In this document: piece by piece, positions 46,156 through 55,841 of the stretch
Layout: the number at the start of each line of letters is the position of its first letter
Position numbering within the stretch: position 1 is the stretch's first letter
NCBI RefSeq assembly: GCF_004833285.1
Contig: NZ_STFG01000003.1
Span: 124,001 to 188,000 of the forward strand
Reading direction: 5' to 3'
Length of the DNA stretch: 64,000 nt
Source of the DNA: Lampropedia puyangensis
Lineage (GTDB): Bacteria > Pseudomonadota > Gammaproteobacteria > Burkholderiales > Burkholderiaceae_C
Program-made: the position numbers and the translations under genes
Notes under the pieces: generated by a model
What the model was told of the DNA's origin: nothing
The model's database searches: none
The model's input: the letters and a program-made list of their open reading frames with translations, nothing else

Positions 46156-47891
46156 TTGCCGATCTTTGCGCTTTCCAGGATGGCTTGCGCGGCTTTTTCC
46201 GCAATCATCAAGGTAGGGCTGTTGGTGTTACCACTGGTAATGGTGGGCATGATGCTGGCATCGACCACCCGCAGCCCTTGCACCCGAGCCCCTTGGCCAT
46301 CAAACACTCGCATTTGAGAGTCCACTACCGCAAGCGCATCGTCCGAACGCCCCATCTTGCAGGTGCCTACCGGGTGGAAAATCGTCGTGGCAATGTCTCC
46401 TGCCAATCGCGTTAACTCTTCATCACTCTGGTATTGCACGCCAGGTTTGTACTCCTGCGGCCCAAATGCAGACAATGCAGGTTGCGCCACAATACGCCGG
46501 GTGGTACGCAAACTGTCTGCCGCAACCTGACGATCTTCAGGCGTACTTAAATAGTTTGGCGCAATCGCAGGCGCATCGGTAAACACGGGCGACTGCAGTT
46601 GCACATGCCCACGCGATGTGGGGTTGAGGTTGCACACACTCGCGGTAAACGCGTCAAAGCGATGCAACGGCTGGCCAAATGCATCCAAGCTCAAAGGCTG
46701 CACGTGGTACTGGATATTGGCTGCGCTATAGCTGGGCGATGAACGCGTAAAAACACCCAACTGTGACGGCGCCATGCTCATCGGCCCAGTGCGCTTGAAG
46801 GCATACTCCAGCCCAATCATGGCTTTGCCCCAGAGTGAATTTGCACGCGTATTCAGCGTCGGTGTACCGTGAATGGTGTAGACCGAACGGATTTGCAAAT
46901 GGTCTTGCAGGTTGCCCCCCACACCAGGTAACTCGATCAGCGGCTCCACCCCTTTATCGTGCAATAAAGCGCCTGCACCAATCCCTGAAAGCTGCAAAAT
47001 ATGGGGCGAACCAATGCTACCGGCACTGAGCACCACCTCGCGGTGCGCGTGAACCGTGAGGCTTTGCCCTTGCTGATTAACCTGTGCCCCCATGCAACGC
47101 CATGTACCATTGGATTGCTTTTGCATGATTAAGCGCTGCACTTGGCTTTGGGTCCAGATCGTGAGATTTTTACGATTTTGGATGGGGCGCAAAAAAGCTT
47201 TGGCCGTATTCCAGCGCCAACCGCTACGCTGATTGACTTCAAAGTAGCTCACGCCTTCGTTGTTGCCACTATTGAAATCCTCTGTTGCAGGAATCCCAGC
47301 CTCTACGCAGGCTTGGGCAAAGGCATTGAGAATCGGCCATTGCAAGCGCTGCTTTTCCACTCGCCATTCACGCCCTTGCTGCGCATCGCTATGTGTGCCG
47401 CCCCCATGCAGTGCTGCAAATGCTTGGAATTGTTCTGCCGTTTCAAAACCAGCAGCGCCCGCATCCAAGCGGTAATGCGATTCGTGCGCACGAAACTGCT
47501 GCAATACCTGTGTCCACCGCCATGAATCATCCCCAGTCAAATGCGCCCATTGGGCGTAGTCTCTGGCTTGCCCACGCATGTAAATCATGCCGTTGATACT
47601 GGAGCCCCCCCCCAGCGTCTTGCCGCGCGGGTAGCGTAAGGTCCGACCATTCAAACCCGGATCAGGTTGCGTATTGAATAGCCAGTCCGTGCGCGGATTA
47701 CCAATGCAATACAAATAGCCAACCGGAATATGAATCCAGTGGTAATCATCGCGGCGCCCCGCCTCAATCAGTAACACCCGGTTGGCCGCGTTGCGGCTTA
47801 GGCGGTTGGCCAATAAGGCACCAGCCGTGCCCGCACCAATAATGATGTAGTCAAACTGCAGGCTCGCACCTGCGGACGGAATCGCTGCCAT
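46152..47891 (-). CDS. GMC-family FAD oxidoreductase (choline/alcohol dehydrogenase type)
   Basis: Flavoprotein that oxidises an alcohol to an aldehyde. It has 579 residues from the ATG at 47889-47891, with GGAG ten bases ahead. The FAD dinucleotide motif IIIGAGTAGALLANRLS is near the start. GMC signature 1 is GKTLGGGSSINGMIYMRGQ and signature 2 is AGSIGSPHILQLSGIG. The C-terminal catalytic HP is in TIFHPVGTCKMG, and the second catalytic position is in GNTNSPTLMIAEKAA, with Asn. It lies 177 bp downstream of mmsA on the same strand, suggesting an alcohol-aldehyde-acyl-CoA sequence. The actual substrate is unknown. Confidence 0.9.
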   Translation of the reverse strand: MAAIPSAGASLQFDYIIIGAGTAGALLANRLSRNAANRVLLIEAGRRDDYHWIHIPVGYLYCIGNPRTDWLFNTQPDPGLNGRTLRYPRGKTLGGGSSINGMIYMRGQARDYAQWAHLTGDDSWRWTQVLQQFRAHESHYRLDAGAAGFETAEQFQAFAALHGGGTHSDAQQGREWRVEKQRLQWPILNAFAQACVEAGIPATEDFNSGNNEGVSYFEVNQRSGWRWNTAKAFLRPIQNRKNLTIWTQSQVQRLIMQKQSNGTWRCMGAQVNQQGQSLTVHAHREVVLSAGSIGSPHILQLSGIGAGALLHDKGVEPLIELPGVGGNLQDHLQIRSVYTIHGTPTLNTRANSLWGKAMIGLEYAFKRTGPMSMAPSQLGVFTRSSPSYSAANIQYHVQPLSLDAFGQPLHRFDAFTASVCNLNPTSRGHVQLQSPVFTDAPAIAPNYLSTPEDRQVAADSLRTTRRIVAQPALSAFGPQEYKPGVQYQSDEELTRLAGDIATTIFHPVGTCKMGRSDDALAVVDSQMRVFDGQGARVQGLRVVDASIMPTITSGNTNSPTLMIAEKAAQAILESAKIGN

Positions 47892-48068
47892 GGATTGATG
47901 TCTCCTACCCATTCAAGTGGGCTTGTATTGCCGCCCGCTTGCGTTGCAAGAAGGCTTTATTGTTTTGCTGCGCTCACATTATCACCAGGCAGCATGCCCA
48001 AACAAGCGGAGCATGCTGCACACTAGTCTGCGCTTGCCGAGCGGCACTATTTTCTGCGAAAGCAAGAT

Positions 48069-49580
48069 TTATTTGCTCGTGGGCATTGCAAACTCAGCCC
48101 CTTTGGCTGTGGCTTCAGGCCAGCGTTGCATGATGCTTTTCTGACGGGTATAGAAGCGAATGCCCTCCTCTCCGTATGCATGCATGTCACCAAACAAGCT
48201 TTTCTTCCAACCACCAAAACCATGCCAAGCCATAGGCACAGGGATTGGGACATTGATCCCCACCATGCCCACTTCAATGCGGCGACCAAACTCTCGGGCA
48301 ATATGCCCATCGCGGGTGTAGCAACTCACCCCATTGCCAAATTCGTGGGCATTGATTATGTCCACCGCCTCAGCAAAATCGTTGACGCGCACGCAAGCCA
48401 GTACAGGGCCAAAAATTTCTTCTTTGTAAATACGCATGTCTGTCGTGACATGGTCAAACAAAGTTCCACCTAACCAAAATCCGCCATCACAACCAGTGCC
48501 AGCTTTTGCACCATCAAAATCACGTCCATCAACAAGCAGTTTTGCATGTTCGGCCAACCCCAATTCGATATAGTCAGTGATGCGTTTTTTCGCAACCGCA
48601 GTCACAATGGGCCCCATTTCGGCATCCAGATCTTCGCCATTGCGAATCTTCAACGCCTTGGTTCGCTCTATCAATTGCGGCAGCACTTTCTCTGCTGTAC
48701 CTTCACCCACAAAAACGGCAACACTGATGGCCATGCAACGCTCGCCAGCAGAGCCATAAGCGGCACCAATCAAGGCATCGACAACCTGATCCATATCGGC
48801 ATCGGGCATCACGACCAAATGGTTTTTAGCCCCCCCTAATGCCTGTACACGTTTGCCATGGCGCGCGCCCGTTTCGTAGACATAATTGGCAATAGGGGTT
48901 GATCCCACAAACGACACCGCCTTGACATCAGGGTGCTCCAACAAGCGGTCAACCGCCAGCTTATCGCCTTGCACCACATTAAAGACCCCATCGGGCAAGC
49001 CTGCTTGCTTGAGCAACTCCGCGATGAACAAACTTGGGCTTGGATCAATTGGGCTTGGCTTGAGCACAAACGTATTGCCTGCAGCCAAGGCCATGGGGAA
49101 CATCCACATCGGCACCATTACAGGGAAGTTAAATGGTGTGACACCGGCCACCACACCGAGTGGTTGACGCAAGGTCCAGTTGTCAATGTTCGTCGAGACC
49201 TGATCAGTAAAGTTGGACTTGAGCAAGTGTGGTGCGCCGCAGGCAAACTCGACAATCTCAATGCCTCGCGTGACCTCCCCTTGCGCATCGGTAAATACCT
49301 TGCCATGTTCAGCCGTAATCATGCGGGCCAGCGTGTCTTTGTGCGTGTTGAGCAGCGCCAAAAATTGATTGAGAATGCGTGCACGCCGCAACGCTGGCAA
49401 TTGCGCCCATGCAGGCCACGCCTTTTGGGCTGACGCCACTGCGGCATCCACGTCCGAGAGGCTGGCCAGTTGCACCTGCCCAGTCACCGCACCGGTTGCC
49501 GGGTTAAATACGTTTTGCTGGTGGCCGCTCGTTGCGGGGGTGTTGCGGCCATCAATCCAGTTGGCAATGGTGTTGGACAT
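48069..49580 (-). CDS. mmsA: CoA-acylating methylmalonate-semialdehyde dehydrogenase
   Basis: Oxidises methylmalonate or malonate semialdehyde to propionyl- or acetyl-CoA with NAD, in valine, beta-alanine or inositol breakdown. It has 503 residues from the ATG at 49578-49580, with AGGAGATATTG ahead. Aldehyde dehydrogenase fold: [37 protein letters not shown], the catalytic Cys in [17 protein letters not shown], and [14 protein letters not shown]. The Arg-containing ERC context is typical of MmsA/IolA. The LysR gene is divergent upstream. Confidence 0.95.
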   Translation of the reverse strand: MSNTIANWIDGRNTPATSGHQQNVFNPATGAVTGQVQLASLSDVDAAVASAQKAWPAWAQLPALRRARILNQFLALLNTHKDTLARMITAEHGKVFTDAQGEVTRGIEIVEFACGAPHLLKSNFTDQVSTNIDNWTLRQPLGVVAGVTPFNFPVMVPMWMFPMALAAGNTFVLKPSPIDPSPSLFIAELLKQAGLPDGVFNVVQGDKLAVDRLLEHPDVKAVSFVGSTPIANYVYETGARHGKRVQALGGAKNHLVVMPDADMDQVVDALIGAAYGSAGERCMAISVAVFVGEGTAEKVLPQLIERTKALKIRNGEDLDAEMGPIVTAVAKKRITDYIELGLAEHAKLLVDGRDFDGAKAGTGCDGGFWLGGTLFDHVTTDMRIYKEEIFGPVLACVRVNDFAEAVDIINAHEFGNGVSCYTRDGHIAREFGRRIEVGMVGINVPIPVPMAWHGFGGWKKSLFGDMHAYGEEGIRFYTRQKSIMQRWPEATAKGAEFAMPTSK

Positions 49581-49693
49581 CAATATCTCCTGAAAAATCT
49601 TGAACAAAGAAAACCGGCTGCGCCAAGTCCTCTTGCATAGTGGAGCAGTCTAGAGCGGAGCAGTGCGTTTGAGAAGACAAAAAAATCAACTAC

Positions 49694-49715
49694 ATTGTTC
49701 AAAAAATCAAACAAT
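49694..49715. promoter_or_regulatory. Candidate LysR-type binding site
   Basis: ATTGTT-N10-AACAAT, an interrupted dyad that contains the T-N11-A core of LysR-type regulators. It lies 10 bp before the regulator ATG and 114 bp from mmsA in the divergent intergenic region. Confidence 0.4.
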
Positions 49716-49725
49716 CAAATTCACC

Positions 49726-50697
49726 ATGGCATCCGACTCTTCCCAACCATCCCTGCGCGCATCAGCCATCTTGCCTGACCTGCATCTTTTGATGGTGCTT
49801 GGAGAAACACACAGCTATACGCAAGCAGCACAACGCTTAGGGCTATCGAAAGCCACAGTTAGCCAGCGCATTGCCGCACTGGAGCGAACAATGGGCATCC
49901 CTCTTGTGCAGCGCTCAACGCGCGCCGTTGCATTGACTGCGGCAGGCCAGCAGTTGGTCGACGAGACCCGCCCAGCCTTCTCGCAAATTGAACACAGCCT
50001 AGCCGCTGTACGAGACTTGGCCGCCTCTCCACGCGGACTGGTGCGGCTTACCGCCCCCGTGGCGTTAGGTCGCCAGCACCTCATGCCCGCATTAAGCAGC
50101 TTTGCACTGGCCTATCCTGATATTCGTATTGAGCTTGATTTGAACGACCGTTTAACGAACTTGGTGCAAGAAGGTTTTGACTTGGCAATCCGCCACACCC
50201 AAGCAGCACCAGACAACACCGTTGCATGGCCTTTGTGCACAAGCCAAGCGATTCTGGTGGCCAGCCCACAGTATCTACAGCGCTACGGCTCACCGAAACA
50301 CCCACACGACTTAGAAAAACACGATTGCTTGGTCTATTTACGCGGGCGCACAGAAGTGCAAAGCTGGACGCTCACCCGCCACAGTAAACGCCAACGTATC
50401 GATGAGCATTGCCACATCCCCATCAAAAAAGCCGTCTTCAAAGCCAATAACAGTGAAGTCCTGCGCGAAGCCGCGCTGGCCGGTTTGGGGATTGCCTTGC
50501 TGCCTGACTTCAGCGCGCAAGCTCACCATCAAGAGGGGCGGCATCTCCACCGAGTGCTGCCGCAATGGCAATCGCAAGGCTTTTTTGGCAACCAGATTTT
50601 CGCTATCAGACCTTGGGCTCCCCAAGTGCCACTGGCCGTAAAACACCTGGTGGCCCATTTGCAGCATGCATTCAAGCCTGGCTTTGCCACACTGTGA
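49726..50697 (+). CDS. LysR-family transcriptional regulator
   Basis: 323 residues from the ATG at 49726; the frame to 49663 runs through the probable operator. The N-terminal helix-turn-helix is HSYTQAAQRLGLSKATVSQRIAALE, followed by the periplasmic-binding-like effector domain starting near LVRLTAPVALGRQHLMPAL. It most resembles the CrgA/AaeR-like group (RLTAPVALGR..L, IRHTQ). Divergent from mmsA, which it probably controls. The effector is unknown. Confidence 0.9.
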   Translation: MASDSSQPSLRASAILPDLHLLMVLGETHSYTQAAQRLGLSKATVSQRIAALERTMGIPLVQRSTRAVALTAAGQQLVDETRPAFSQIEHSLAAVRDLAASPRGLVRLTAPVALGRQHLMPALSSFALAYPDIRIELDLNDRLTNLVQEGFDLAIRHTQAAPDNTVAWPLCTSQAILVASPQYLQRYGSPKHPHDLEKHDCLVYLRGRTEVQSWTLTRHSKRQRIDEHCHIPIKKAVFKANNSEVLREAALAGLGIALLPDFSAQAHHQEGRHLHRVLPQWQSQGFFGNQIFAIRPWAPQVPLAVKHLVAHLQHAFKPGFATL

Positions 50698-50745
50698 AGC
50701 CGCTTTGGCAAAACATCTCCCAGTGGATATACCAAACGCAGCACG

Positions 50746-51789
50746 TCAATCCGCCGCAGGAGGTTCGCCGCTCTTATCCGTAGGTAAATGCGCACGCGGA
50801 TGCGCAGCGTCATACACCTTGGCCAAGTGCTGAAAATCCAGCCGCGTGTAGACCTGCGTCGTGGCGATATTGGCATGGCCAAGCAACTCTTGTACAGCGC
50901 GTAAATCGCTGCTTGACTGCAGCACGTGGCTGGCAAAAGAATGGCGCAACATGTGCGGATGCACAGGTGCTTGCAAACCCGCTTGCTGGCTTCGCTGGCG
51001 CAAGCGCACCCATGCACTTTGCGGGCTCATTCTTTGCCCACGGCTGCTGATAAACAATGCGGCCTGATCTGGCCAACGTGCAGCTACATCGCGCACTTGC
51101 AACCAAGCTTGCAAAGCAGCCATAGCTGGGCCTCCGACCGGAACCGAACGGCGCTTTTGTCCTTTCCCAATCACATGGGCTTCAGCAGCCTGCCAATCCA
51201 CCCAACCACGCCCCTGCTGCTCTGCAGCAGCACTGGCGCGTACATCCAACCCCAGTAACTCACCAACGCGCAAGCCACTGCTGTATAACAACTCCGTCAT
51301 GGCAGCATCGCGCAGTTCCAACCAAGCAGGCTCAACCCCATTAGTCGTATTAGGCATTTGATCAGGGAGAAGCCTGAACGCGGCCAACTGAACGGCATCG
51401 TCGGTGCTCAGTGCCTTAGGCAAAGGCCGCGCCGCTTTAGGTGCTTTGATGTCCAGTACAGGATTGTTCTGCACCAGCCCTTGTACAACGGCCCAATGGA
51501 AGAAGCCACGCCAACCACTCAAAATCAAGGCAATGCCACGTGCGCTGCGACCGTTGCTGTGCATGACCGCCACCTGCCTGCGTATATGAAACGGCTGCAA
51601 TTGCAGCACATCCACTTTGGCATCTTCTGCTGCAGCTTGGAGCTTACGCAAATCTTCGGTGTAAAGCGCCACAGTGCGTGCAGCCAAACGTTTCTCTACG
51701 CGCACATGCCCAAGATAATCTGTAATCGGTACAGGCAAGCCTTCAGGATGGAGCTCTTTAGCAGCTAACGAAGGCGCGCGCTCAGGCAT
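50746..51789 (-). CDS. xerC: Tyrosine recombinase XerC
   Basis: Resolves chromosome dimers at dif with XerD and FtsK. It has 347 residues from the ATG at 51787-51789; the longer frame overlaps the DUF484 gene. The N-terminal SAM-like domain is ITDYLGHVRVEKRLAARTVALYTEDL. Catalytic residues: Arg in SGLRVGELLGLD, Lys in GKGQKRRSVPV, HMLRHSF with His and Arg, LLGHANI and the nucleophile Tyr in TTQVYTRLDF. It is somewhat longer than E. coli XerC (about 298), mainly through insertions in the middle. dapF-DUF484-xerC is the usual gene order, which separates it from phage integrases. Confidence 0.94.
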   Translation of the reverse strand: MPERAPSLAAKELHPEGLPVPITDYLGHVRVEKRLAARTVALYTEDLRKLQAAAEDAKVDVLQLQPFHIRRQVAVMHSNGRSARGIALILSGWRGFFHWAVVQGLVQNNPVLDIKAPKAARPLPKALSTDDAVQLAAFRLLPDQMPNTTNGVEPAWLELRDAAMTELLYSSGLRVGELLGLDVRASAAAEQQGRGWVDWQAAEAHVIGKGQKRRSVPVGGPAMAALQAWLQVRDVAARWPDQAALFISSRGQRMSPQSAWVRLRQRSQQAGLQAPVHPHMLRHSFASHVLQSSSDLRAVQELLGHANIATTQVYTRLDFQHLAKVYDAAHPRAHLPTDKSGEPPAAD

Positions 51790-51806
51790 AGGCTTGTGTT
51801 CCAAAT

Positions 51807-52595
51807 TCAATCGAGAGGCAATTCTGCCTGGCCATCTTGCTGACGTGACAAACGCTCCTGCTCTTTGAGCCAAACGATCGTTTCACTGGGCAACAATCGT
51901 TGCATGGAGGCACTCGCCAGCGTAGCCAGACGCACCAGTAGATCCGTACCCATTTCATGTTTGAAGCGATGGCTGTCTGGAGACGTCAACAGCAAATAGC
52001 CAAAGGTAATGCGGTTCTCGTCAATCGCCCCGGCACGCAGCGGCAAGATCGCAATGGATTGCACATCCGCCAAATTTGCCCCATCCCCGGCCAAACTTTT
52101 CAAGCCCTCAACACTGCCGCGCGGGCCGCAATAGGGAGCCGCTAATGCGGCAATATGGCCTTTGCTTTCTGCGCTCACCATTTGCACTTCGGGCAACTGG
52201 GTAAAAACAGCATCCAAGTCCCAAAGTCTCAAATACACGTTGGGCACATCAAAAAGCACTTGCAGTTGCGCCGTTAACACGGTGGGCAATTGCTGCGGAT
52301 CACGCTCCTTGAGCATAGCTTGCGTCCAAGCATGGGCTTTCTCGATGATTTGCATGTTCTCAGAGCCATAGCCCATCATCTCCACGATGGTGGCTTCCAG
52401 GCCTTTGATTTTCTCGCGCAGCATGCTCGTTTGCCGCTCATGCAGGCTCACGGTTTTACCGCCGTGCGGACTGGCCAATTGCACCGTCCCCAACACTTCA
52501 GCAAAGCGTTCAAAAAACTCAGGGTTACTAATCAGATAACTGGCGATGTCTTCCTCAGTGGTCAGACCCGCCTGATGGGCTGGCAAATTGGTCAT
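51807..52595 (-). CDS. DUF484 family protein
   Basis: 262 residues with a GAF-like fold. The N-terminal motif [22 protein letters not shown] is followed by a coiled stretch ([19 protein letters not shown]) and the GAF-like domain ([37 protein letters not shown]). The function is unknown; its fixed place between dapF and xerC is conserved in proteobacteria. The start overlaps the dapF stop by 4 bp; xerC follows after 17 bp. Confidence 0.9.
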   Translation of the reverse strand: MTNLPAHQAGLTTEEDIASYLISNPEFFERFAEVLGTVQLASPHGGKTVSLHERQTSMLREKIKGLEATIVEMMGYGSENMQIIEKAHAWTQAMLKERDPQQLPTVLTAQLQVLFDVPNVYLRLWDLDAVFTQLPEVQMVSAESKGHIAALAAPYCGPRGSVEGLKSLAGDGANLADVQSIAILPLRAGAIDENRITFGYLLLTSPDSHRFKHEMGTDLLVRLATLASASMQRLLPSETIVWLKEQERLSRQQDGQAELPLD

Positions 52596-53476
52596 AGCGT
52601 TTCGGGGATTTCAATGAAGCCTTCAAAGACAGTTTGCGCTGGCCCCGTCATCATCACAGGCGCCTGAGCACCTGCCCATTCTATGGTCAGCACTCCGCCC
52701 CGGGTATGCACATTGACGCGAGAATCCAACAGTCCCATGGCAATTCCACTAACAACAGCCGCGCAAGCACCTGTGCCACAAGCCAAGGTTTCCCCTGCCC
52801 CGCGCTCGTACACACGCAAAGCGATGGACGTGCGGCTTTGCACCTCCATAAAACCAGCATTGACGCGCTGCGGGAAGCTTGCATGGTGTTCAATCCAAGG
52901 CCCCATTTGCCCTACTGGCGCTTGCGCGGCCGAATCCACCACCTGCACCGCATGCGGATTGCCCATCGACACGGCCACCACCCAAGCCCCGTCCGATCCA
53001 GCCTCTGCCGGCAAGGGTAGCCACCAACGCTGCACTTGCCCAAGCACGTCGTGTTTCAATCCTTCAGGCGTAAACGGCACCTGCTCGTGTGCCCAGCGCG
53101 GCTGCCCCATGTTCACCGTCACCCGCCCATCAGACTGCAACTGCGGCGCAATAATCCCCGCCCGTGTGCTGACCCGAATAGCGTGTTTATTGGTGAGTTG
53201 CTTGTCAAAAACATAACGAGCAAAACAACGTGCGCCATTGCCGCACTGCTCAACCTCACCGCCATCGGCGTTGTGAATGACGTATTCGAAATCCACCGAA
53301 TCAGCCAACGCTGCAGGCGCCGGACGCACTGTCAATATCTGATCCGCACCCACACCAAAGTGGCGATCAGCCAGCCAACGGTATTGCGCAGCGCTCAAGT
53401 TCCAATGGTTTCGTGTTTCATCAAGGACGACAAAATCATTGCCAGCACCTTGCATCTTGGTAAATGGAATTTTCAT
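52592..53476 (-). CDS. dapF: Diaminopimelate epimerase
   Basis: Converts LL- to meso-diaminopimelate for lysine and peptidoglycan. It has 294 residues. The start is [20 protein letters not shown]. The two catalytic cysteines are in [18 protein letters not shown] and [16 protein letters not shown], with a duplicated epimerase fold. First gene of dapF-DUF484-xerC, divergent from the PpiD-like foldase gene. Confidence 0.97.
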   Translation of the reverse strand: MKIPFTKMQGAGNDFVVLDETRNHWNLSAAQYRWLADRHFGVGADQILTVRPAPAALADSVDFEYVIHNADGGEVEQCGNGARCFARYVFDKQLTNKHAIRVSTRAGIIAPQLQSDGRVTVNMGQPRWAHEQVPFTPEGLKHDVLGQVQRWWLPLPAEAGSDGAWVVAVSMGNPHAVQVVDSAAQAPVGQMGPWIEHHASFPQRVNAGFMEVQSRTSIALRVYERGAGETLACGTGACAAVVSGIAMGLLDSRVNVHTRGGVLTIEWAGAQAPVMMTGPAQTVFEGFIEIPETL

Positions 53477-53703
53477 AACGGTATTGTTCCATGGATACGT
53501 TCTGTAAGCAGGGCGATTGGGGAGTTCACGCTAGCGCAGCAACGCGACTTTGCACGGCGCTTCACTGTCGAATCCTCAAAAACCGCATCACCTGCGCAGC
53601 ATTCACTGCGCCACAAAGTGTTACTACCAAGGTGGCACAAGCGTTATACGGTATAGTTTCCCGTTTTTCTAGGCACTACTCTTTCTATTTAAAGCAGGCA
53701 AGC

Positions 53704-55620
53704 ATGTTTGATTTCATTCGCAAGCACCTCAAGGTGGTCATGATTGCGTTCTTTCCACTGGTGATCTTTGCTTTCGTCTTTGTCGGGATGGATCCATCCA
53801 TGTTGACGCAGCGTAGCCCGGTAGTCGCAAAAGTCGGCAGTAAAGAAATTACGCAAAATGATTGGGATGCACGGCATCGTAGTTATGCAGATGATGCACG
53901 TATCGCCAACCCGCAATTGACCTCAGCTATGTTGGACTCGCCTCAGCAGCGCTATGTTGTACTGGAAGGGTTGGTGCGTGACGCCGTATTCAACTCTGTC
54001 ATCCGTGATCGCCATTACCTTATTAGTAACAACCAACTGGCGCGCGATCTGGTCAAACAACCTGAAATTGCTGCGTTGCGTGGTGCTGATGGTCGCTTAG
54101 ACATGGAAGGCTACCGTGATTTGCTGCGCCAAAATGGTCTGACTTCTGAGGGTTATGAAGCCAATGTGCGTTACCAGTTGGCCATGCAACAAGTATTGGG
54201 TATACCACAATCCACTGCTGTAACGACACCAGAACAAGCAAGCGCGGCAGTCAACGCCTTGTTCCAAAGCCGCGATTTGCAGGTGAAACGCTTCACGCCA
54301 GATGCCTACGCTGCGAAGGTTACTGTTACCGACGATGCGCTTCAAGCGTTCTACAGCGCCAACCAATCCCGCTTTCAACGCCCAGAACAGCTGGATGTGG
54401 AATATGTTGTGCTGGATCTTCAACATCTAATGGACAAGATCAAGCTCAACGAAGAGGAGTTACGTAGCTACTATGACAACAACAAAGGCAGCTATGCAAC
54501 AACGCAAGAGCAGCGCCATGCCCGTCACATTTTGTTTGCCACCGACGCATCCATGTCCAACGAGCAGCGCAATGCTGTGCGCGCCAAGGCCGATGCGGCT
54601 CTGGCCCAATTGCGTGAGGATTCCAGTCGTTTCGAATCTATTGCCAAAGCAGAATCAGATGATCCAGGCAGCAAAGACAGCGGCGGTGATTTGGGCTTCT
54701 TTAGCCGTGGCGCCATGGTGGCTGATTTTGACAACGCGGTATTCAATCTGAAAAAAGACCAAATCAGTGATGTAGTTCCCACTGAATACGGCTACCACAT
54801 CATTCAATTACTGGATACCAAACCTGCAACTATTCCCTCATATGAGGAATTGCATGAGCGTTTGGCCAAAGATGTGAAAACCAATATGGCCCGCAGCCAG
54901 TTTGTTGAGCAGGCAGACCTTTTGCGTAATCTATCGCATGAACAGCGTGACTCGCTCCAACCGGTCGCTGATGAGCTCGGCTTGTCCATTCAGACAGCCA
55001 AAGGCATTTCCCGTGAGTCAAGCGCAGATACGCCTGAAGCACTGAAAAATCCTGCTGTCCTTGAAGCCTTGTTCAATAATCGGGCAACACAGGACAAAGA
55101 AAACATTGAAGCAGTTGACATCGGTAACAACCAAATCGTCACCGCACGCGTAGTGCAGCAGCACCCTGCACAAGTGCTGCCACTTGAACAAGTTCGCGAG
55201 GAAGTGAAAACACTGTACGTGGCACAAGAGTCTGCCAAGTTAGCGCAACAAGCTGGTGAAGAGGCTCTCAAAGCCTGGCAAGCCGATCTTCAGAATACCA
55301 GCGACAGTGAAGCACTTGTCGTTTCGCGCCAGCAACCTCAAGGCCTGACAGCTGGTGACATCGATGCCATCCTGACATTGCCTGCTGATAAATTGCCGCA
55401 AGCGTTGGGTTTCGAGCAAGCTGATGGCACCTATCTTGTAGCCAATATCCGCAGCATTGCCCCCTTGTTTGCAGAAGATGTGGATGAGCAGCAGCGCACA
55501 CTTTTGAGTAATGCATACACAGCCCAAGTAAGCCAAATGTTGGCCGCAGCCGAAGCTGAAACTTACTATGAAGTACTGAAGCAAGAATTAAAAGTACAAA
55601 TTCGTGCGCCGAGGCCATAA
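53704..55620 (+). CDS. PpiD-like membrane-anchored peptidylprolyl isomerase
   Basis: Periplasmic folding factor near the Sec translocon. It has 638 residues from the ATG at 53704 (MFDFIRKHLKVVMIAFF). One N-terminal membrane helix, then a SurA-N-like chaperone domain (VVAKVGSKEITQNDWDARHRSY) and a parvulin domain (EQRHARHILFATDASMSNEQ through GDLGFFSRGAMVADFDNAVF and TEYGYHIIQLLDTK). A PpiC-like C-terminal helical part rejoins the chaperone domain. The frame to 53491 is not coding-like. tRNA-His follows 36 bp later. Confidence 0.93.
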   Translation: MFDFIRKHLKVVMIAFFPLVIFAFVFVGMDPSMLTQRSPVVAKVGSKEITQNDWDARHRSYADDARIANPQLTSAMLDSPQQRYVVLEGLVRDAVFNSVIRDRHYLISNNQLARDLVKQPEIAALRGADGRLDMEGYRDLLRQNGLTSEGYEANVRYQLAMQQVLGIPQSTAVTTPEQASAAVNALFQSRDLQVKRFTPDAYAAKVTVTDDALQAFYSANQSRFQRPEQLDVEYVVLDLQHLMDKIKLNEEELRSYYDNNKGSYATTQEQRHARHILFATDASMSNEQRNAVRAKADAALAQLREDSSRFESIAKAESDDPGSKDSGGDLGFFSRGAMVADFDNAVFNLKKDQISDVVPTEYGYHIIQLLDTKPATIPSYEELHERLAKDVKTNMARSQFVEQADLLRNLSHEQRDSLQPVADELGLSIQTAKGISRESSADTPEALKNPAVLEALFNNRATQDKENIEAVDIGNNQIVTARVVQQHPAQVLPLEQVREEVKTLYVAQESAKLAQQAGEEALKAWQADLQNTSDSEALVVSRQQPQGLTAGDIDAILTLPADKLPQALGFEQADGTYLVANIRSIAPLFAEDVDEQQRTLLSNAYTAQVSQMLAAAEAETYYEVLKQELKVQIRAPRP

Positions 55621-55656
55621 AGCGTCAAAAAATGCCCTATAATTTCGTTTTTCTTC

Positions 55657-55733
55657 GGTGGCTGTAGCTCAGTTGGTAGAGTCCCAGGTTGTGATCCTGG
55701 TTGTCGTGGGTTCGAGTCCCATCAGCCACCCCA
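55657..55733 (+). tRNA. tRNA-His (GTG anticodon)
   Basis: Complete cloverleaf: acceptor GTGGCTG / CAGCCAC, D-arm GCTC..GAGT, anticodon loop TTGTGAT with GTG at 55691-55693, T-arm GTGGG TTCGAGT CCCAT. The encoded CCA is at 55731-55733. The extra G at 55657 (G-1) faces C73 at 55730, the identity pair of bacterial tRNA-His. A TATAAT box is at 55638-55643. Confidence 0.98.
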
Positions 55734-55752
55734 AAGAATTTCCATAAGAACT

Positions 55753-55776
55753 AAGGCCCTTCGGGGCCTTTTCTTT
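55753..55776 (+). terminator. Rho-independent terminator after tRNA-His
   Basis: A stem AAGGCCC / GGGCCTT closed by a TTCG tetraloop (55753-55770) is followed by TTCTTTT. It begins 20 bp after the tRNA CCA. Confidence 0.93.
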
Positions 55777-55841
55777 TGTCAGTAGAAAGCTTGGATGCAT
55801 ATTCGCCCCCTGACACGAGCACTACTTGGTAGCGCAACTCC

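Noticed and set aside
50746-51789. Tyrosine recombinase as a sign of a mobile element
   Set aside because: Gene order dapF-DUF484-xerC and the XerC motifs identify the housekeeping recombinase; no attachment-site repeats or phage genes flank it.
55657-55733. Encoded extra G and C73 on the tRNA
   Set aside because: These are the normal identity elements of bacterial tRNA-His, not an anomaly.
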